Source: JAVWHP01 sp036639955 (GTDB taxonomy: Bacteria; Bacillota_I; Bacilli_A; Erysipelotrichales; Erysipelotrichaceae). Taken from it: DNA of 64,000 bases. Location of the stretch: positions 37,439 through 101,438 of the forward strand of contig JAVWHP010000007.1 in the NCBI GenBank assembly GCA_036639955.1. Direction: 5' to 3'. Below the pieces are notes generated by a model. The model had not been told where the DNA came from. It ran no database searches and saw only the letters and a program-made list of their open reading frames with translations. A program made the translations under genes and the position numbers. Of the stretch, positions 43,954-52,600 are shown in pieces. Each line of letters begins with the position of its first letter. Position 1 is the stretch's first letter.

Positions 43954-44484
43954 ATGGAATTAAAAGGATCTAAAACAGAACAAAATTTATTATCTGCTTT
44001 TGCAGGTGAATCTCAAGCTAGAAATAAGTATACTTATTTTGCTCAAAAGGCTAGAGAAGAAGGCATGGACTCAATTGCTAAAATCTTCGAAGAAACTGCT
44101 CGCAATGAACAAGAACATGCTAAACTTTGGTTTAAGGCTGTAAATGGTGATAAGATTGCTGATACTGCATCTAACCTTGAAGCGGCTGCTGCTGGTGAAA
44201 ACTATGAATGGACTGATATGTATGCTGAATTTGCTAAAACTGCTAAAGAAGAAGGTTTCCAAAAACTTGCTTGGCAATTTGAAGCTGTAGCTAAAATTGA
44301 AAAAGGCCATGAAGAACGTTACTTAAAACTATTATCTGATGTTAAGAATGACTCAGTTTTCAAAAAAGAAGAAGCTACAACTTGGGTATGTGATATTTGT
44401 GGATATACTCATACAGGACCTGAAGCACCTGGAGCTTGTCCAGTTTGTGGATATCCTAAAGCTCATTTTGAAGAAAAGAAATAA
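43954..44484 (+). CDS. rbr: Rubrerythrin
   Basis: 176 residues. Ferritin-like diiron domain: [32 protein letters not shown] and [19 protein letters not shown] supply the ExxH iron ligands. The C-terminal rubredoxin has [21 protein letters not shown] (CDICGY and CPVCG, four Cys). It reduces hydrogen peroxide in anaerobes using rubredoxin-type electron flow. AGGAGG precedes the ATG. The upstream regulator and shared half-site fit induction by peroxide. Strong terminator follows. Confidence 0.96.
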   Translation: MELKGSKTEQNLLSAFAGESQARNKYTYFAQKAREEGMDSIAKIFEETARNEQEHAKLWFKAVNGDKIADTASNLEAAAAGENYEWTDMYAEFAKTAKEEGFQKLAWQFEAVAKIEKGHEERYLKLLSDVKNDSVFKKEEATTWVCDICGYTHTGPEAPGACPVCGYPKAHFEEKK

Positions 44485-44504
44485 TACTATCATATATATT
44501 ATTA

Positions 44505-44535
44505 GAAAAAGTGAAACTTATAGTTTCACTTTTTC
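44505..44535 (+). terminator. Terminator after rubrerythrin
   Basis: 14-bp perfect arms 44505-44518 and 44522-44535 with loop TAT, T-rich right arm. Confidence 0.92.
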
Positions 44536-44790
44536 TTTGTATGGACAATGATAAACTGATTACTGAATTATATTGATTAGTAAAATATAATTATAGGTTA
44601 TTACTATTATATTATAAGATAATAAGATTAATGTAGATATTAAATGTTAATTTATTAATTTAGAGATTTAAAATGTTGATGATAGGGTGGATAGAATAAC
44701 ATAACGAATATGTTATAATTGAATAAAAATAATATATATTTTATGGTTGTTTATGCTATAATGTAAGGGTAAACAAACAAGGAGAGCAGT
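44536..44790 (+). promoter_or_regulatory. AT-rich intergenic region with promoter for the lipoprotein gene
   Basis: An extended -10 (TGCTATAAT, 44754-44762) lies 28 bases before the ATG. Upstream is a perfect 8-bp palindrome, ATAACATA-acgaa-TATGTTAT (44696-44716 region), a possible operator. The rest (44536-44690) shows nothing I can name. Confidence 0.6.
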
Positions 44791-45399
44791 ATGAAAAAAA
44801 TCGGGAAAAGATTGTTGTTAAGTGTTGTATGCATTTGCTTAATGAGTGGATGTAGTAATAGTATAGCGGATAAAGAAATAATAGTTAATGAAAAGCCTAG
44901 TTTTGAGACACAGGTGTTTCAAGCGGATGGCTTTACAATAGAACTACCTAAAGGGTGGACAAGAGTAATAAAAGAAGGTGAAGAGCCTAGTAAGTTGGTT
45001 TATACATTTGTTGATGAGAATGCTGAAGTAGGATCACAACTGTTTACCCTTACTAAATTTAGTACGTCTGGAGAACTTGCTTCACTTCCTGATACATTAA
45101 TGAGATATGATGAAAAATATCGTGGAATGGTAAAAACACAGTTCCCTAGTAATAAAGATTTTATGGTTGGATACCTTACAGCGCCTATTGGTGATATTAT
45201 AGCAGTTAACTTTACAATCCAGAATACTTCTGGAGATTATGATATTTTACAGGAAACTAATTTGTATTCTAATACGGTTGGGGATAGTTATCAATTGATA
45301 GCTATACAAAAAGTTGATAAAGATGGTAAATTAAAAGGTGGTAAGCTAGATGCTAGAGAGGCTGCTTATCATGCAGTTAAGACAATTAAAAAGAGTTAA
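44791..45399 (+). CDS. Lipoprotein of unknown function
   Basis: 202 residues. Signal peptide KRLLLSVVCICLMSGCSNS with lipobox MSGC. The mature part opens FQADGFTIELPKGWTRVIKEGEEPSKLVYTF (FTIELPKGWTRV), a pattern seen in PsbP/Mog1-like extracellular lipoproteins, and ends with a helix REAAYHAVKTIKKS. No specific function. AAGGAG before the ATG. Base composition is somewhat less AT-rich than in neighbours. It stands alone, with a terminator after it, upstream of the ilv operon. Confidence 0.82.
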   Translation: MKKIGKRLLLSVVCICLMSGCSNSIADKEIIVNEKPSFETQVFQADGFTIELPKGWTRVIKEGEEPSKLVYTFVDENAEVGSQLFTLTKFSTSGELASLPDTLMRYDEKYRGMVKTQFPSNKDFMVGYLTAPIGDIIAVNFTIQNTSGDYDILQETNLYSNTVGDSYQLIAIQKVDKDGKLKGGKLDAREAAYHAVKTIKKS

Positions 45400-45426
45400 A
45401 GAGTAAGAGGAAGAAACAATAAGGAG

Positions 45427-45455
45427 GAGACAGCTAAGGCTGTCTCTTTTATATT
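45427..45455 (+). terminator. Terminator after the lipoprotein gene
   Basis: GAGACAGC-TAAG-GCTGTCTC (45427-45446) followed by TTTTATATT. Confidence 0.88.
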
Positions 45456-45496
45456 GGGGGGGGCTGTGAAAGTGAGAATGTAACAAAATGTAACAA
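45456..45496 (+). repeat. G8 run and tandem 10-bp repeats upstream of the ilv promoter
   Basis: Eight G at 45456-45463, then AATGTAACAA repeated twice in tandem (45477-45496). They lie about 50 bases upstream of the -35 of the ilv promoter and may be a regulator site. Confidence 0.75.
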
Positions 45497-45544
45497 AGCG
45501 ATATTTTTAGAAATGAAACTTTTTGAAAATAATTCAGAAAGTCG

Positions 45545-45573
45545 TTGACAACTAAATACAGTTGTGGGATAAT
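45545..45573 (+). promoter_or_regulatory. Promoter of the ilv-leu operon
   Basis: TTGACA (45545-45550), 17-base spacer, GATAAT (45568-45573). The leader ORF starts 24 bases downstream. Confidence 0.85.
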
Positions 45574-45596
45574 ACTAACAACAAAGGAGAAACACT

Positions 45597-45686
45597 ATGC
45601 AAATAAAAACAAACATTATTGTTAAAACTTTATTAGTCAATGTAAGTGGATCACTGAAGGTGCTGCACGTACTTAATAAGAAATAG
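45597..45686 (+). CDS. Ilv leader peptide, 29 residues
   Basis: ATG 45597 follows AAAGGAGA at 6 bases; the frame ends with TAG at 45684-45686. Of 29 residues, 13 are Ile, Leu or Val: it opens MQIKTNIIVKTLLVNV, then S-G-S and a Leu/Val/His-rich end SLKVLHVLNKK. The stop lies one base before the antiterminator strand (45688-45699). The layout is that of amino-acid leader peptides: ribosomes stalling for charged tRNA-Ile/Leu/Val should change the folding of the following RNA. It is too short for normal gene calling. No such peptide is expected from chance composition of this AT-rich DNA, where Lys and Asn would dominate. Confidence 0.85.
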   Translation: MQIKTNIIVKTLLVNVSGSLKVLHVLNKK

Positions 45687-45687
45687 A

Positions 45688-45762
45688 TATGTAAAATTGC
45701 ATATAACGTTTTTCATAAATGTTATAAAAACAGTTTTGCATACTATATGCAAAACTGTTTTT
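45688..45762 (+). promoter_or_regulatory. Attenuator: antiterminator and terminator of the ilv-leu operon
   Basis: Terminator: perfect 17-bp arms (45726-45742 and 45746-45762), loop CTA, ending in TTTTT-AATTT. Antiterminator: TATGTAAAATTG (45688-45699) can pair over 12 bases (two G-U) with CAGTTTTGCATA (45731-45742), the 5' arm of the terminator, so the two structures exclude each other. Ribosome stalling in the leader peptide would leave 45688-45699 free to form the antiterminator. Confidence 0.85.
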
Positions 45763-45800
45763 AATTTAGAGGAGATATAAAAAAGAAAGGATGCGATTAG

Positions 45801-47474
45801 ATGAAACTTAATGGAGCAAGCGTTTTAGTAGAAACATTACTTGAAGAAGGTGTTCGTGATGTCTTTGGATATCCAGGTGGATGTGTATTAGATATATATG
45901 ATGCCCTATATAAGTATAGTGATCGAATAAACCACATTATAACAGCCCATGAACAAGGAGCTGCACATGCTGCTGATGGCTATGCTAGAAGCAAAGGCGA
46001 AGTAGGAGTATGTATAGCAACAAGTGGACCAGGAGCAACTAACCTAGTAACAGGAATAGCAACAGCCTATTTAGATTCAATACCATTAGTAGTAATAACA
46101 GGAAATGTATCCTTAGCAGCATTAGGAAAAGACAGTTTCCAAGAAGTAGATATTAGAGGAGTTACAATACCTATAACTAAACATAACTATATGGTTAAAG
46201 ATATTAAAGAATTAAAACCTATTATAAAAGAAGCATTTATGATTGCTAGAAGCGGTAGACAAGGACCAGTCCTAATTGATATACCAAAGAATATACAACA
46301 AGCAATGATAGAATATCAATATGAAACAACAACTAAAGCAGAAAACTTTCCAAAGATAGATGAAACTAAAATTGATGAAGTAATAGCTATGTTAAATGCA
46401 AGTACTAAACCCTTTATATATTGTGGAGGTGGAGTAATAGCATCACAAGCAAGTGAAGAATTAATAAACTTTGCTAATAACGCAGATGCAGTAATAGGAA
46501 CATCTCTAATGGGACTTACAGCAATAGATAACTATAATGAAAGATTCTTAGGAATGTGTGGAATGCATGGAACTTATGCAGCATCTAAAGCAAAACAAGA
46601 AGCAGATCTAGTTATAGCTATTGGAGTAAGATTTAGCGATAGAGCAGTAGGAGATAAAGCTAAATACCTACAAAATGCTAAAATAATTCATATAGATATA
46701 GATAGAGCAGAAATAGATAAGAATGTAGACACTTATATGCATGTAATAGGTAATGTAAAAGATGTACTACAAGCATTAAATAATCGTATGGCTAAACTTA
46801 AACATCCAATGTGGATAGATCAAGTAGAAGAACTTAAGAAATATGGTATGGCACATATGGAAGATCATGAAGGAATTACACCTAAAAAGATTATAGAAGC
46901 AGTAAATAAGAATGCTAAAGCAGATACAAGAATATGTACTGATGTAGGACAACATCAGATGTGGACAACTCTATTCTATAAATTTAAAGAACCTAGAACA
47001 CTAATAACAAGTGGTGGTTTAGGAACAATGGGATTTGGAATGGGAGCAGCTATAGGAGCTTGTATTGATCAAAAAGGAGCTAAAACAGTATTGTTTACTG
47101 GAGATGGAAGCTTTGGAATGAATCTTAATGAATTAGCTACAGCCACTAAATATAACTTACCACTAGTAATAGTTATTATGAATAATGGAGTACTAGGAAT
47201 GGTAAGACAATGGCAAACCTTCTTCTATGATAAAAGATATTCAATGACAACATTAGAAAGACAAACCGATTTTGTAAAACTAGCAGAAGCATTTGGTGCT
47301 GAAGGCTATGTAATAGATAAAGAAGAAGATATAGAAGAAACAGTAAAAAAAGCATTTGCAAGTAGCAAATGTGTAGTACTTGATGTTAGAATAGATATGG
47401 ACGAAAATGTGTTCCCAATGATTCCACCTGGTGGAAGTGTAGAAAATATTATGTTGGAAGGCGGGATGAACTAA
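45801..47474 (+). CDS. ilvB: Acetolactate synthase, catalytic subunit
   Basis: 557 residues. A thiamine-diphosphate enzyme that makes 2-acetolactate or 2-aceto-2-hydroxybutyrate, first step to Val, Leu and Ile. FGYPGGCVLDIYDAL and the catalytic Glu in HEQGAAHAADGYAR are at the N-terminus; VLFTGDGSFGMNLNELAT plus NNGVLGMVRQWQ form the ThDP/Mg site; the FAD-domain segment lies between. The biosynthetic rather than catabolic type follows from the ilvN partner. First gene of a six-gene operon; its ATG overlaps nothing upstream, and its stop overlaps ilvN by one base. Confidence 0.97.
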   Translation: MKLNGASVLVETLLEEGVRDVFGYPGGCVLDIYDALYKYSDRINHIITAHEQGAAHAADGYARSKGEVGVCIATSGPGATNLVTGIATAYLDSIPLVVITGNVSLAALGKDSFQEVDIRGVTIPITKHNYMVKDIKELKPIIKEAFMIARSGRQGPVLIDIPKNIQQAMIEYQYETTTKAENFPKIDETKIDEVIAMLNASTKPFIYCGGGVIASQASEELINFANNADAVIGTSLMGLTAIDNYNERFLGMCGMHGTYAASKAKQEADLVIAIGVRFSDRAVGDKAKYLQNAKIIHIDIDRAEIDKNVDTYMHVIGNVKDVLQALNNRMAKLKHPMWIDQVEELKKYGMAHMEDHEGITPKKIIEAVNKNAKADTRICTDVGQHQMWTTLFYKFKEPRTLITSGGLGTMGFGMGAAIGACIDQKGAKTVLFTGDGSFGMNLNELATATKYNLPLVIVIMNNGVLGMVRQWQTFFYDKRYSMTTLERQTDFVKLAEAFGAEGYVIDKEEDIEETVKKAFASSKCVVLDVRIDMDENVFPMIPPGGSVENIMLEGGMN

Positions 47475-47971
47475 TGAACGATACTAAATTTGCAATCGGT
47501 ATATTAGTTTCTAACCACTTCGGTGTATTACTGAAGGTAGTTGGACTATTCTCACGCCGAGGATTCAACATTGATTCACTAACAGTGGGAGAAACACAGA
47601 ATCCAGACCTATCAAGAATAACAATCGTATCTAGTGGAGATGAACACGTACAAGATCAAATTGTACACCAACTAGAAAAATTGTTTGATGTGAAAAAGGT
47701 TGAAGTAATGGATCCGCATAATACAGTACATCGTGAACTAATACTAGTTAAAATTAGTATGGTAGGAATAAAACGAAGTGATGTATTAGAAGCAGTAAAT
47801 GTATTTAGAGCAAAGGTTGTAGATTATAACCTCGACTCCATTACAGTAGAAATTACTGGAGAGAACTCTAAGCTACAAGCATTTGTTGAATACGTGAACC
47901 AGTTTGGAGTTATAGAAATGACAAGAACTGGAATCACCGCAATGGGGCGTAACAACTCCTGCCTAAAATAA
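47474..47971 (+). CDS. ilvN: Acetolactate synthase, regulatory subunit
   Basis: 165 residues. N-terminal ACT domain: [34 protein letters not shown] ([20 protein letters not shown]), the valine-binding fold; the C-terminal half (from about 80) matches the second domain that activates IlvB. Feedback inhibition by Val is a family trait. TAATG overlap with ilvB makes equal amounts likely. The GC of its first 250 bases is higher than in ilvB. Confidence 0.95.
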   Translation: MNDTKFAIGILVSNHFGVLLKVVGLFSRRGFNIDSLTVGETQNPDLSRITIVSSGDEHVQDQIVHQLEKLFDVKKVEVMDPHNTVHRELILVKISMVGIKRSDVLEAVNVFRAKVVDYNLDSITVEITGENSKLQAFVEYVNQFGVIEMTRTGITAMGRNNSCLK

Positions 47972-47991
47972 AACGAAAAGAGGAAATTAAA

Positions 47992-48999
47992 ATGGCAAAA
48001 ATGTACTATGAAAAAGACGCAAACATGGATTACCTTAAAGGAAAGAAAGTAGCAGTAATTGGTTATGGATCACAAGGACATGCACATGCATTAAACCTTA
48101 AAGATTCAGGAGTAGATGTAGTAGTAGGATTATATGAAGGATCTAAATCAAAAGCTAAAGCAGAAAAAGCAGGATTAACTGTAATGAATACTGCAGATGC
48201 AGCAAAAGCAGCAGATATTATTATGATCTTAATTCCAGATGAAAGACAAGCAGCACTATACAAGAAAGATATAGCACCATACCTAGAAGAAGGAAACACT
48301 TTATGTTTCGCACATGGATTCAATATTGCATATTTACAAATTGTTCCACCAACTAACGTAGACGTAATTATGATTGCTCCTAAGGGACCAGGACACACAG
48401 TACGTTCAGAATACTTAATTGGTAAAGGTGTACCAGACTTAATTGCAATTGAACAAGATGCAACAGGACATGCAAAAGAAACTGCATTAGCATACTCATT
48501 AGCAATCGGAGGAGCAAGAGCAGGAGTATTACAAACTACATTCCGTGAAGAAACAGAAACAGACTTATTCGGAGAACAATGTGTATTATGTGGAGGAGTT
48601 ACTGCATTAATGAAAGCAGGATTCGAAACATTAGTAGAAGCTGGATACCAACCAGAAAATGCATACTTTGAATGTATACATGAAATGAAATTAATCGTAG
48701 ACCTAGCAATAGCTGGAGGATTCAAATTCATGCGTTACTCAATTTCAGATACAGCTGAATACGGAGACTACACAGTAGGAGAAAGATTAATTACTGCAGA
48801 AACTAAAAAAGAAATGAAGAAAGTATTATCTGAAATTCAACGTGGAGAATTCGCTCGTAACTGGATCAATGAAAACCAAACTGGACGTGCTTACTTTAAT
48901 GCAAGAAGAAGAATTGAAGGAGAACACCAATTAGAAAAAGTTGGACAAGAATTAAGAGAAAAGATGAACTGGGACAAGAAATCAGAATATGAAAAATAG
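47992..48999 (+). CDS. ilvC: Ketol-acid reductoisomerase (class I)
   Basis: 335 residues, short class I form. It isomerises and reduces acetolactate or acetohydroxybutyrate. [21 protein letters not shown] is the Rossmann loop; [32 protein letters not shown] with the Mg ligands (Asp and Glu) and [16 protein letters not shown] follow in the knotted C-domain. The loop after the GxGxxG ([15 protein letters not shown]) has serine residues that point to NADPH. AAGAGG before the ATG. The 3' end overlaps ilvD by 11 bases. Codons are the most optimised of the operon. Confidence 0.97.
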   Translation: MAKMYYEKDANMDYLKGKKVAVIGYGSQGHAHALNLKDSGVDVVVGLYEGSKSKAKAEKAGLTVMNTADAAKAADIIMILIPDERQAALYKKDIAPYLEEGNTLCFAHGFNIAYLQIVPPTNVDVIMIAPKGPGHTVRSEYLIGKGVPDLIAIEQDATGHAKETALAYSLAIGGARAGVLQTTFREETETDLFGEQCVLCGGVTALMKAGFETLVEAGYQPENAYFECIHEMKLIVDLAIAGGFKFMRYSISDTAEYGDYTVGERLITAETKKEMKKVLSEIQRGEFARNWINENQTGRAYFNARRRIEGEHQLEKVGQELREKMNWDKKSEYEK

Positions 49000-50659
49000 T
49001 GATAATATTACTAAAGGCATTGAAAGAGCACCACATCGATCTCTATTAAAAGCGAATGGATATTCAGATAACCAAATGAAAAAACCATTAATTGGAATTG
49101 TTAACTCATTTAATGAGATAGTTCCAGGACATATGCATCTACAACAAATCTCAAGAGCTGTTAAAGATGGAGTATTACAAGCAGGTGGAACACCTATGGA
49201 GTTTAACACTATTGCTGTATGTGATGGTATTGCTATGGGACATAAAGGTATGAAATACTCTTTATGTACACGTGAACTAATCGCTGACTCAATAGAATGT
49301 ATGGTTAATGCTCACTGCTTTGATGCTTTAGTATTTATTCCTAACTGTGATAAGATAGTACCAGGAATGTTAATGGCTGCTGCACGTTTAAATATACCAA
49401 GTATCTTCGTAAGTGGAGGACCTATGCTATCATTAGATAATGAATGTGGTGTAGGAATGGATTTAAATTCAGTATTTGAAGCAGTAGGATCATATAAGAA
49501 TGGTACTATGAATGAAGCAGAGGTAAATAAAATTGAATCAAATGCATGTCCTACTTGTGGATCATGTTCAGGAATGTTTACAGCGAATTCTATGAACTGT
49601 TTATGTGAAGCATTAGGTATGGCATTAGATGGTAATGGAACTATACCTGCTGTATATGCACAAAGAATAAGATTAGCTAAAGCAGCTGGTGAACAAGTTA
49701 TGTACCTATATGAACATAATATTTGTCCACTAGATATCTTAAATAAAGATAGCTTTAGAAATGCATTAACTGTTGATATGGCCTTAGGTTGTTCAACTAA
49801 CTCAGTACTACATTTAGCTGCTATTGCTAATGAAGCTAATATTAAGTTTAATCTTGATATGATAAATGAAGTAAGTGAAGTAACACCTAATTTATGTCAT
49901 TTAGCACCAGCAGGATTCCACCATATGCAAGATCTATTAAGAGCAGGTGGAGTATATGCAGTAATGAAACAATTATATGATGCTAAACTAATTAATGGTG
50001 AATTAACTACTGTTACTGGTAAACTTGTAAAAGAGAATTTAGCTAATAGTATTAATAAAGATCCTAATGTAATTAGACCAATTGAAAACCCATATACTAA
50101 AACTGGAGGATTAGCAATTCTATTTGGTAGCTTAGCACCTAATGGTGCTGTAGTTAAAAGAAGTGCAGTAGCTAAAGAAATGTTAGTGCATGAAGGACCA
50201 GCTAGAGTATTTAATTCTGAAGAAGAAGCAATAGATGCTATATATGCTAAAACTATTAAATCTGGAGACGTTATAGTTATACGTTATGAAGGACCTGCAG
50301 GAGGACCTGGTATGCGTGAGATGTTATCACCTACTAGTGCAATAGCAGGAATGGGATTAGATAAAGAAGTAGCACTAATAACTGATGGAAGATTCTCTGG
50401 AGCTACTAGAGGAGCGGCTATTGGACATGTTTCTCCTGAAGCAAGTAAAGGTGGACCAATTGCCTATGTACAAGAAGGAGATTTAATTGCTATTGATATT
50501 AATAATCATTCAATTGAATTAAAAGTAAGTAAAGAAGAAATGGAACAAAGAAAACAAACTACTAAATTACTAGTAAGAGATAATGTTGAAGGATTCCTTA
50601 AACGTTATGGAAACTGTGTATCTAGTGCTGCTGAAGGTGCCATTACAAACTTTAAATAA
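48989..50659 (+). CDS. ilvD: Dihydroxy-acid dehydratase
   Basis: 556 residues. An Fe-S enzyme that dehydrates dihydroxy acids to the keto acids of Val and Ile. Cys ligands occur in [13 protein letters not shown] and [19 protein letters not shown]; later motifs [12 protein letters not shown] and [20 protein letters not shown] are the conserved C-terminal domain. The start overlaps ilvC and no separate ribosome binding site is obvious, which suggests coupled translation. Fe-S clusters of this enzyme are oxygen-labile in anaerobes. A weak terminator (50684-50705) follows. Confidence 0.97.
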   Translation: MKNSDNITKGIERAPHRSLLKANGYSDNQMKKPLIGIVNSFNEIVPGHMHLQQISRAVKDGVLQAGGTPMEFNTIAVCDGIAMGHKGMKYSLCTRELIADSIECMVNAHCFDALVFIPNCDKIVPGMLMAAARLNIPSIFVSGGPMLSLDNECGVGMDLNSVFEAVGSYKNGTMNEAEVNKIESNACPTCGSCSGMFTANSMNCLCEALGMALDGNGTIPAVYAQRIRLAKAAGEQVMYLYEHNICPLDILNKDSFRNALTVDMALGCSTNSVLHLAAIANEANIKFNLDMINEVSEVTPNLCHLAPAGFHHMQDLLRAGGVYAVMKQLYDAKLINGELTTVTGKLVKENLANSINKDPNVIRPIENPYTKTGGLAILFGSLAPNGAVVKRSAVAKEMLVHEGPARVFNSEEEAIDAIYAKTIKSGDVIVIRYEGPAGGPGMREMLSPTSAIAGMGLDKEVALITDGRFSGATRGAAIGHVSPEASKGGPIAYVQEGDLIAIDINNHSIELKVSKEEMEQRKQTTKLLVRDNVEGFLKRYGNCVSSAAEGAITNFK

Positions 50660-50683
50660 ATTATAACTTATAAATTATAACCT

Positions 50684-50705
50684 AAAGCCCTGTAAGGGGC
50701 TTTTT
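50684..50705 (+). terminator. Intra-operon hairpin between ilvD and leuC
   Basis: AAAGCCC-6-GGGCTTT plus TT: a short terminator-like stem 22 bases before leuC. It may lower leuCD expression relative to ilvBNCD. No promoter was evident before leuC. Confidence 0.7.
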
Positions 50706-50726
50706 GGGTAAGAAAGGAGATTACTT

Positions 50727-51992
50727 ATGGGAATGAGTATGACACAAAAAATATTAGCTAGTCATTGTAATAAGACTAGTGTAAAAGCTGGAGATTTAGT
50801 ACTAGTAGATTTAGATCTAGTATTAGGTAATGATATTACTTCTCCAGTAGCTATAGAAGAATTTAATAAACTTAATACAACTGATGTATTTGATAGTAAT
50901 AAGATAGCTATGGTTATGGATCATTTTGCTCCTAATAAAGATATTAAAGCAGCTACTCAATGTTGTACATGTCGTAGCTTTGCTCATGCTAAAAATCTTA
51001 AACATTTCTATGATGTAGGAGAAATGGGTATTGAACATGCATTACTTCCTGAAAAAGGATTAGTAATTGCTGGAGATGTAGTTATAGGTGCTGATTCACA
51101 TACTTGTACTTATGGTGCACTTGGTGCTTTCTCTACTGGTGTTGGTTCTACTGACATGGCTGCTGGAATGGCAACAGGTAAAGCTTGGTTTAAAGTACCT
51201 AGTGCTATTAAATTTAATTTAACTAATAAACTAAATCCTTGGGTTAGTGGTAAAGATGTAATTCTACATATTATTGGTATGATAGGTGTAGATGGAGCTC
51301 GTTATAAATCTATGGAATTTAGTGGTACTGGTTTAATTAATCTTACTATGAGTGATCGTTTATGTATGGCTAATATGGCTATAGAAGCAGGAGCTAAGAA
51401 TGGTATATTTGCTATAGATGAATTAACTAAAACTTATATTGAGGAACATAGTGATCGTACACCTGTATATTTTGAAGCAGATAGTGATGCTATATATGAT
51501 GAAATAATAGATATTGATTTATCTACTATTAAGTCTACTGTTAGTTTCCCTCATTTACCAGATAATACTAGAACTATTGATAATGTAGGTAATATTACTA
51601 TTGATCAAGTAGTTATTGGTTCTTGTACTAATGGTCGTTTAGAGGATCTTGAAGTAGCTGCTAAAATCTTTGCTAATAATCATGTTGCTAAGAATGTACG
51701 TGCTATTATTATTCCTGCTACTCAACAAATATATTTAGAAGCTATGGAAGCTGGTTACTTAAAGATCTTTATAGAAGCCGGTGCTATTGTTTCTACTCCT
51801 ACTTGTGGTCCTTGTTTAGGTGGTCATATGGGAATCCTTGCTAAGGGTGAACGTGCTGTAGCTACTACTAATCGTAACTTTGTAGGCCGTATGGGTCATG
51901 TTGAATCTGAAGTATATTTAGCAAGTCCTGCTATTGCTGCCGCTTCAGCTATTAAAGGATATATTGCAGATGTAAGTGAGGTAATTAAATAA
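50727..51992 (+). CDS. leuC: 3-isopropylmalate dehydratase, large subunit
   Basis: 421 residues, the shorter HacA/LeuC type. With LeuD it isomerises 2- to 3-isopropylmalate in Leu synthesis. [26 protein letters not shown] ([17 protein letters not shown]), [14 protein letters not shown] and [14 protein letters not shown] hold the three Cys of the 4Fe-4S cluster. AAAGGAG precedes the ATG. The same fold also includes homoaconitase and citraconate-type enzymes; leuA and leuB are not in the window, so the isopropylmalate assignment leans on the ilv context. Overlaps leuD by one base. Confidence 0.92.
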   Translation: MGMSMTQKILASHCNKTSVKAGDLVLVDLDLVLGNDITSPVAIEEFNKLNTTDVFDSNKIAMVMDHFAPNKDIKAATQCCTCRSFAHAKNLKHFYDVGEMGIEHALLPEKGLVIAGDVVIGADSHTCTYGALGAFSTGVGSTDMAAGMATGKAWFKVPSAIKFNLTNKLNPWVSGKDVILHIIGMIGVDGARYKSMEFSGTGLINLTMSDRLCMANMAIEAGAKNGIFAIDELTKTYIEEHSDRTPVYFEADSDAIYDEIIDIDLSTIKSTVSFPHLPDNTRTIDNVGNITIDQVVIGSCTNGRLEDLEVAAKIFANNHVAKNVRAIIIPATQQIYLEAMEAGYLKIFIEAGAIVSTPTCGPCLGGHMGILAKGERAVATTNRNFVGRMGHVESEVYLASPAIAAASAIKGYIADVSEVIK

Positions 51993-52486
51993 TGAAAGCT
52001 TGTGGAAAAGTAATTAAGTATGGAGATAATATAGATACTGATGTTATCATTCCTGCTAGATATTTAAATACTACTAGTAAGAGTGAATTAGCTTCTCACT
52101 GTATGGAAGACATAGATACTACTTTTATTACTAGAGTTAATGCTGGTGATATTATGGTTGGTGGTAAAAACTTTGGTTGTGGTAGTTCACGTGAACATGC
52201 TCCTATAGCAATTGCTGCTAGTGGTATATCATTAGTTATTGCTCAAAGTTTTGCTCGTATCTTCTATCGTAATTCAATTAATATTGGTTTACCAATTATT
52301 GAATGTGAACAAGCCGCTCTAGAAATTAATGAAGGAGATTCATTAGAAGTAGATTTTAACTCAGGTATTCTTAAAAATTTAACTCAATCTAAAGAATATA
52401 AAATTGAAGCCTTTCCTACCTTTATTCAAGAAATAATTAAATCTAAAGGTTTAATTAACGCTATTAAAGAAGGTAAACTAGACTAA
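51992..52486 (+). CDS. leuD: 3-isopropylmalate dehydratase, small subunit
   Basis: 164 residues. The swivelling domain: [30 protein letters not shown] with the substrate-binding SSREH loop, and [13 protein letters not shown]. The ATG overlaps the leuC stop (TAATG). Last gene of the operon, with a terminator 5 bases after its stop. Confidence 0.93.
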   Translation: MKACGKVIKYGDNIDTDVIIPARYLNTTSKSELASHCMEDIDTTFITRVNAGDIMVGGKNFGCGSSREHAPIAIAASGISLVIAQSFARIFYRNSINIGLPIIECEQAALEINEGDSLEVDFNSGILKNLTQSKEYKIEAFPTFIQEIIKSKGLINAIKEGKLD

Positions 52487-52490
52487 TACT

Positions 52491-52516
52491 AAAAGGAATC
52501 CGTAAGGATTCCTTTT
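52491..52516 (+). terminator. Terminator of the ilv-leu operon
   Basis: 11-bp perfect arms AAAAGGAATCC/GGATTCCTTTT, loop GTAA. Confidence 0.93.
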
Positions 52517-52600
52517 ATATTAATAATTAAGTATTTTTATCACTATACTTAATAATAAAAATGTTATAATATTAATATAAAGATATCGTGAGGTACTAAT

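Noticed and set aside
44339..44551. Plus-strand ORF overlapping the end of rubrerythrin
   Set aside because: Out of frame with a clear gene, extends across its terminator and has no plausible start signal.
45574..45800. T-box riboswitch upstream of ilvB, and likewise upstream of argS and proB
   Set aside because: No TGGNACCGCG-type T-box sequence or specifier stem was found; the ilv leader is explained by peptide attenuation.
48063..48731. 222-residue minus-strand ORF inside ilvC
   Set aside because: Long only because ilvC uses few codons that make reverse stops; no ribosome binding site, and ilvC is unambiguous.
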